Shown one piece after another: positions 60,302 to 64,000 of a DNA stretch of 64,000 nucleotides. The notes below the pieces were generated by a model, which did no database searches, had not been told where the DNA came from, and worked only from the letters and a program-made list of their open reading frames with translations. Numbering within the stretch: position 1 is the stretch's first letter; each line of letters starts with the position of its first letter. A program made the translations under genes and the position numbers. Source of the DNA: Clostridiales bacterium 38-18 (GTDB taxonomy: Bacteria; Bacillota; Clostridia; Peptostreptococcales; Acidaminobacteraceae); the NCBI GenBank assembly GCA_001897605.1, contig MKTL01000022.1, positions 33,030 to 97,029 of the forward strand, given 5' to 3'.

Positions 60302-61233
60302 GTGAACAAAAGAATATTGAATATACCTCGATAGGGGGTCAAGCTCTCATTGAAGGCGTTATGATGAGAGGGAAAGATAAAATTGGGATTGCAGTTAGAA
60401 AGCCTAACGGTGAAATTGAGCTAAAGGTTGATCCCATTAGTAAGCACTTTTCTCATCCCATATTTAAATTGCCTATGATTAGAGGAATTGTCGCCCTTAT
60501 TTCTTCTATGATAATAGGTGTAAGAGCTTTGACGTATTCGGCAGAATTTTTTGCTGAGGGAGATGGCACGGAAGAGAAGGGGAAATTTGAGCTTTGGTTA
60601 AATGAGAAGTTTGGAAAAAAGGCTGATGATATCCTTTTAGGCTTTTCCATAGTTTTCGCAGTTATTTTTGCGCTTCTGTTATTTGGGGCGTTACCAACTG
60701 CTATTGTTGGTTTTCTAAGAGGACTAATAACCAATACGCTGTTGCTCAGTGCAATTGAGGGTGTAATGAAAATTGTCGTTTTTGTGACCTATATTGTCGT
60801 CATTTCTCAAATGAAGGATATCAGGAGAGTGTTTCAATACCACGGTGCTGAACATAAAACCATACATTGCTATGAAAGTGGCAAAGAGGTGACGGTTGAG
60901 AACGCGAGAACGTTTACAACCTTACATCCTAGATGTGGGACAAGCTTTATCTTCTTCGTTTTAATGATCAGTATCATCATTTTTACATTTATCAGCTGGA
61001 ACAGTGTTATCGTTAGACTATTAATAAAGCTTTTGCTCTTCCCATTTGTGGCTGGATTATCCTATGAAATGATTCGAATAGCTGGAAAATCAACACATCC
61101 TATCGTTCGAGTACTTAGCTATCCGGGCTTAATGATGCAAAAGATTACGACAAAGGAACCGGATGACAAACAGCTTGAGGTTGCAATCGTTGCTTTTAAA
61201 AGTGTTTTGGACGAAGCCGATCCAACTTTTTAA
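60298..61233 (+). CDS. DUF1385 membrane protein
   Basis: This 311-residue protein starts at the ATG at 60298 (four-base overlap with tdk; GAAGGTG upstream). The N-terminus has the diagnostic IGGQALIEGVMMRG, followed by LPMIRGIVAL, FQYHGAEHKTIHCYESG and HPRCGTSFIF, all typical of DUF1385, plus about five membrane helices. The HGAEHK and HPRCGT motifs look like a metal or catalytic site. Function unknown, but the gene is almost always placed between rpmE/tdk and prmC/prfA in Firmicutes. It sits 2 bp before prmC. Confidence 0.95.
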   Translation: MSEQKNIEYTSIGGQALIEGVMMRGKDKIGIAVRKPNGEIELKVDPISKHFSHPIFKLPMIRGIVALISSMIIGVRALTYSAEFFAEGDGTEEKGKFELWLNEKFGKKADDILLGFSIVFAVIFALLLFGALPTAIVGFLRGLITNTLLLSAIEGVMKIVVFVTYIVVISQMKDIRRVFQYHGAEHKTIHCYESGKEVTVENARTFTTLHPRCGTSFIFFVLMISIIIFTFISWNSVIVRLLIKLLLFPFVAGLSYEMIRIAGKSTHPIVRVLSYPGLMMQKITTKEPDDKQLEVAIVAFKSVLDEADPTF

Positions 61234-61235
61234 CT

Positions 61236-62072
61236 ATGATTAGCTTATATTCTAAACAAAAGGAAATTGAAAAAAGTTTAATGCCAATTACTGATGCTTG
61301 GCAGTATGAGGCCAAGGTTATACTTTGTCATGTTCTCGATGTTGAGCCTATTGAGCTGGTCCTTGCGAAACAGAGACTTCTCTCGCAGGAGGAACAAAGA
61401 CGCATCGATGATTTTGTCTCGAGTCGTGTTAAACGTGTACCGCTTCAATACCTAGTACAAAGACAAGGCTTTTACGGTTTTGATTATTTTGTGAACGAAT
61501 CCGTCTTGATTCCTAGACCTGAAACTGAGACTCTTGTTGAGCGAATCATCAATACTACAAAAATTTCAAATCCCCAATTTTTAGATATTGGTGTGGGAAG
61601 TGGTGCTATTGCGATTACCCTTGCGATGCATTTTCCTTTTTCGAGTGTCGTTGGCAGTGACATATCAGAAAATGCAATCGAGGTTGCTAAAAAGAATGCC
61701 ATTTATCACAATGTGTCTGAAAGAGTTCAATTGATTGTCAGCGATCTCTTTGAAAATATAGAAGGCAAATTTGATGTGATCGTTTCAAATCCACCCTATA
61801 TTCCAATAGGGGATCTCGAATCACTTGAACCTGAGGTGACTGCACATGAACCTCACATTGCCTTGTTTGCTGGTGAAGATGGCTTGGATATTTATCGAAG
61901 GCTGATACCTAAAGCGATGGCACATTTAAATCCAAATGGGTATCTATATTTTGAAGCTGGCCATAATCAACATGAAGAAATTGAAGCGTTAATGAAAGAA
62001 AATGATTTTAAATCGGTTGACCATTTTTGTGATTTAAATGGCATTCCGAGATTTATATATGGACAAAGATAA
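61236..62072 (+). CDS. prmC: Release factor glutamine methyltransferase PrmC
   Basis: This 278-residue enzyme methylates the GGQ glutamine of release factors. An N-terminal helical domain (about 1-85; EAKVILCHVLDVEP) precedes a Rossmann methyltransferase domain: RPETETLVERI, FLDIGVGSGAIAITLAMHFP (SAM site), GSDISENAIEVAKKNA and catalytic NPPY in IVSNPPYIP. It starts 2 bp after DUF1385 without a clear ribosome site, so translation is probably coupled. Its substrate gene prfA follows 18 bp downstream. Confidence 0.96.
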   Translation: MISLYSKQKEIEKSLMPITDAWQYEAKVILCHVLDVEPIELVLAKQRLLSQEEQRRIDDFVSSRVKRVPLQYLVQRQGFYGFDYFVNESVLIPRPETETLVERIINTTKISNPQFLDIGVGSGAIAITLAMHFPFSSVVGSDISENAIEVAKKNAIYHNVSERVQLIVSDLFENIEGKFDVIVSNPPYIPIGDLESLEPEVTAHEPHIALFAGEDGLDIYRRLIPKAMAHLNPNGYLYFEAGHNQHEEIEALMKENDFKSVDHFCDLNGIPRFIYGQR

Positions 62073-62090
62073 GAGTTGGAGGATTTTAGC

Positions 62091-63161
62091 ATGTTTGATA
62101 AGTTGAAATTCATAGAAGAAAAATATGAAGAGCTTGGCCTTAAGCTTTCTGATCCTGAGGTAATCAACGATCAGAAATTATGGCAAAGACTTATGAAGGA
62201 GCATTCAGAGTTATCGAGTATTGTACTCAAATACAGAGAGTACAAAGATGTAGTAAACGGTATAGAGGAAGCAAAAGAGATGCTTGAGGAAGGCGATGAC
62301 GAAATTCGTGAGTTGGCGAAAATAGAATTGGCAGACTTAGAGGATAAGGTTGAGGGTCTCGAGATTGAGGTTAAAAAGCTATTGCTGCCAAAGGACCCTA
62401 ATGATGAAAGAGATGTAATATTAGAGATTAGAGCGGGTGCTGGTGGTGATGAAGCTGGATTGTTTGCTGCTGAGCTGCTTAGACTTTATATTCGCTTTGC
62501 TGAACGAAAAAGATGGAAGGTCGAGCTTCTCAACACGAATGATACAGGCGTTGGTGGTATCAAGGAGGCTTCCATTCTAATTAAAGGCAGTGGTGCTTAT
62601 TCGAAGCTGAAGTATGAAAGTGGTACGCATCGTGTTCAGAGAATTCCTCAAACTGAGTCAGGTGGAAGAATTCACACCTCTACAGCAACCGTTGCTGTTT
62701 TGCCTGAGGTAGATGACGTCGAGGTTAACATCAATCAAAATGATTTGAGAATTGATGTGTTTAGATCTTCAGGAAATGGTGGACAATCTGTAAATACAAC
62801 GGATTCCGCGGTAAGAATTACACATTTACCAACAGGGCTAGTGGTAAGCTGTCAGGATGGTAAGTCTCAGCTTTCAAATAAAGAGAAGGCGATGCAGGTC
62901 CTTAAAGCTAGATTATATGAGATTGAGCTCAATAAGCAAAATGAGCAAATCGCTGCAGAAAGAAGAAGTCAAGTTGGTACTGGAGATAGAAGTGCCAAAA
63001 TTAGAACCTATAATTTCCCGCAGGCTAGAATTACAGATCATCGAATCCCGATTACAATGTACAAGCTAGATAGCTATATGCAGGGTGAAATTGATGAAAT
63101 GATCGATGAGCTGACCACATTCTTCCAAACTGAAGCCTTAAAGGCACTCGAGGAATTCTAA
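62091..63161 (+). CDS. prfA: Peptide chain release factor 1
   Basis: This 356-residue factor reads UAA and UAG. It starts at the ATG at 62091 ([22 protein letters not shown]), with TTGGAGGA upstream; an in-frame TTG five codons earlier lies before the ribosome site. It has an N-terminal helical domain, [47 protein letters not shown] and the catalytic [18 protein letters not shown] with GGQ, modified by PrmC encoded just upstream. The length is standard. Confidence 0.97.
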   Translation: MFDKLKFIEEKYEELGLKLSDPEVINDQKLWQRLMKEHSELSSIVLKYREYKDVVNGIEEAKEMLEEGDDEIRELAKIELADLEDKVEGLEIEVKKLLLPKDPNDERDVILEIRAGAGGDEAGLFAAELLRLYIRFAERKRWKVELLNTNDTGVGGIKEASILIKGSGAYSKLKYESGTHRVQRIPQTESGGRIHTSTATVAVLPEVDDVEVNINQNDLRIDVFRSSGNGGQSVNTTDSAVRITHLPTGLVVSCQDGKSQLSNKEKAMQVLKARLYEIELNKQNEQIAAERRSQVGTGDRSAKIRTYNFPQARITDHRIPITMYKLDSYMQGEIDEMIDELTTFFQTEALKALEEF

Positions 63162-63186
63162 AACTGGTTAAACTAATAAAAAAGGC

Positions 63187-63330
63187 ATATAATACAAGCG
63201 TTAGTAAAAGTATCGTCGAAGCCTATTTTGGCGTTCAAATGGGCATTTAATAGAAAAATTTAATTCGGACTTAACCCAAAGTCGTAGAGTGGTATTTGAT
63301 TGAAAACTGAGGAGTAATCCGAGGTTTTTT
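63187..63330 (+). promoter_or_regulatory. Candidate promoter and structured leader before tsaC
   Basis: A TATAAT box at 63187-63192 (weak -35) precedes about 140 bases without a gene. These end in a terminator-like hairpin: AAAAC-TGA-GG / CC-GAG-GTTTT at 63303-63328, then T residues. It could end prfA transcription or form a small RNA or attenuator for tsaC. No known riboswitch was recognised. Confidence 0.4.
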
Positions 63331-63415
63331 CTTATATGTAAAAGGCAGTTTAATGAGCATTTGAAAGCTTGTTCCTACATGCGCATAAAAGATAACTATT
63401 CTGAGGATTTGAATG

Positions 63416-64000
63416 ATGAGAAAAACGAAAATTATACATGTAAACAGCGAAATGTCAAATGAGACACTCGTAGATAGATTAACTGAAGCAGCGCAATGCC
63501 TTTCGAATGGAGGTACAGTTGCCTTTCCAACAGAGACGGTTTATGGCCTTGGTGCAAATGCATTGTCCGATAACGCTGTGAATGCAATTTATGAAGCAAA
63601 GGGTAGACCTTCAGACAACCCGCTTATCGTTCACATTGCATCGATGGAGATGCTATCTGAGCTGGTGGTCGAGGTTAGACCCTATGTAGAAAAGCTGATG
63701 GCTGCCTTCTGGCCAGGGCCAATTACCTTTGTAATGAAAAAGAAAGCACAAATTCCATTAAAGGTAACCGGGGGCTTATCAACGGTGGGGATTAGAATGC
63801 CAGCCAACGTAATTGCGCTTGAGCTGATCAGACTTTCTGGTAAACCGATAGCGGCACCATCTGCCAATCTTTCTGGTAAACCAAGTCCGACACAAGCTAA
63901 AACCGTGATTGAAGATTTAGAGGGTAGAGTGGACTATATCATTGCAGGGGATTCGGCTGAGGTAGGGTTGGAGTCAACCGTTTTAGATGTGACAGGTGAG
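63416..64000 (+). CDS. tsaC: L-threonylcarbamoyladenylate synthase (Sua5/YwlC type), N-terminal part
   Basis: The gene runs off the window; 195 residues are visible. TsaC/Sua5 makes threonylcarbamoyl-AMP from threonine, bicarbonate and ATP for the t6A tRNA modification. The YrdC fold is clear: GGTVAFPTETVYGLGANAL, AKGRPSDNPLIVHIA, FWPGPITFVMKKK, VGIRMPANVIALELI, PIAAPSANLSGKPSPTQA and VGLESTVLDVTGE. Two ATGs in a row are possible starts; the second is better spaced from GAGGA. Whether a C-terminal Sua5 domain follows cannot be seen. In Bacillus ywlC also follows prfA/prmC. Confidence 0.93.
   Translation, partial: MRKTKIIHVNSEMSNETLVDRLTEAAQCLSNGGTVAFPTETVYGLGANALSDNAVNAIYEAKGRPSDNPLIVHIASMEMLSELVVEVRPYVEKLMAAFWPGPITFVMKKKAQIPLKVTGGLSTVGIRMPANVIALELIRLSGKPIAAPSANLSGKPSPTQAKTVIEDLEGRVDYIIAGDSAEVGLESTVLDVTGE

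Overview
This AT-rich window looks like a chromosomal segment of an anaerobic, low-GC Gram-positive bacterium of the class Clostridia. Evidence for this is the WalRK-YycHI-WalJ locus, a DnaD/DnaI-type helicase-loading pair, a butyryl-CoA dehydrogenase-EtfBA operon, lysine-fermentation enzymes (Kal, Kce), S-layer-homology proteins and strong AGGAGG ribosome binding sites. A Fusibacter/Acidaminobacter-like amino-acid fermenter would fit, but that is a guess. I see no phage, IS element, CRISPR array, tRNA or rRNA. Gene order at both ends (purA-walRK, and pyrG-rho-rpmE-tdk-prmC-prfA-tsaC) resembles the origin-proximal left arm of Bacillus/Clostridium chromosomes.

Layout. 1-2784: the end of purA, then dnaD and dnaI-like genes on the minus strand. 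3096-13149: a cell-wall block with an M23 peptidase, walR-walK, an unrecognised exported protein behind a WalR-box promoter, yycH, yycI, walJ and a membrane-anchored beta-lactamase-like protein. 13170-17180: a DnaA-box-rich palindrome, an M19 dipeptidase, DUF1836, a hemolysin-III family protein, a CHAD protein and a 52-residue DUF3787-like gene. 17181-22285: a small exporter, a BusR-like GntR/RCK_C regulator, LytS-LytR and a CstA transporter preceded by a YpdB-like direct repeat. 22394-27940: a CofE-like ligase, a GNAT protein behind two perfect palindromes, a sensor kinase interrupted by an in-frame stop, an RpfG-type HD-GYP regulator and an RluF-type pseudouridine synthase.

27946-31200: znuA-znuC-znuB plus a Fur/Zur regulator. 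31236-39543: an SLH-CAP protein, a soluble MCP-like protein, a MATE exporter, an ArsB/NhaD-type transporter and several unknowns including an orphan substrate-binding lipoprotein. 39571-43130: bcd-etfB-etfA with a Rex-like operator, then a glycine-zipper membrane protein. 43266-50062: a minus-strand cell-envelope operon in transcription order alpha/beta hydrolase, membrane-fused MurF-like ligase, D-Ala ligase, OmpR-type regulator, kinase and zinc-ribbon/AMIN protein. 50242-55441: an SLH protein, a structured leader or small RNA, pyrG and the kal-kce pair. 55573-57447: a transglutaminase-fold protein lacking the usual catalytic residues. 57684-64000: rho, rpmE, tdk, DUF1385, prmC, prfA and the start of tsaC.

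The points most worth follow-up are: the BusR-like/LytSR/CstA cluster and its operator; the autoregulated extra gene in the wal operon; the hydrolase-MurF-Ddl-TCS-AMIN operon; the split sensor kinase; the twin palindromes upstream of the GNAT gene; and the DnaA-box cluster. All calls come from reading sequence and recalling family features; no database search was run.
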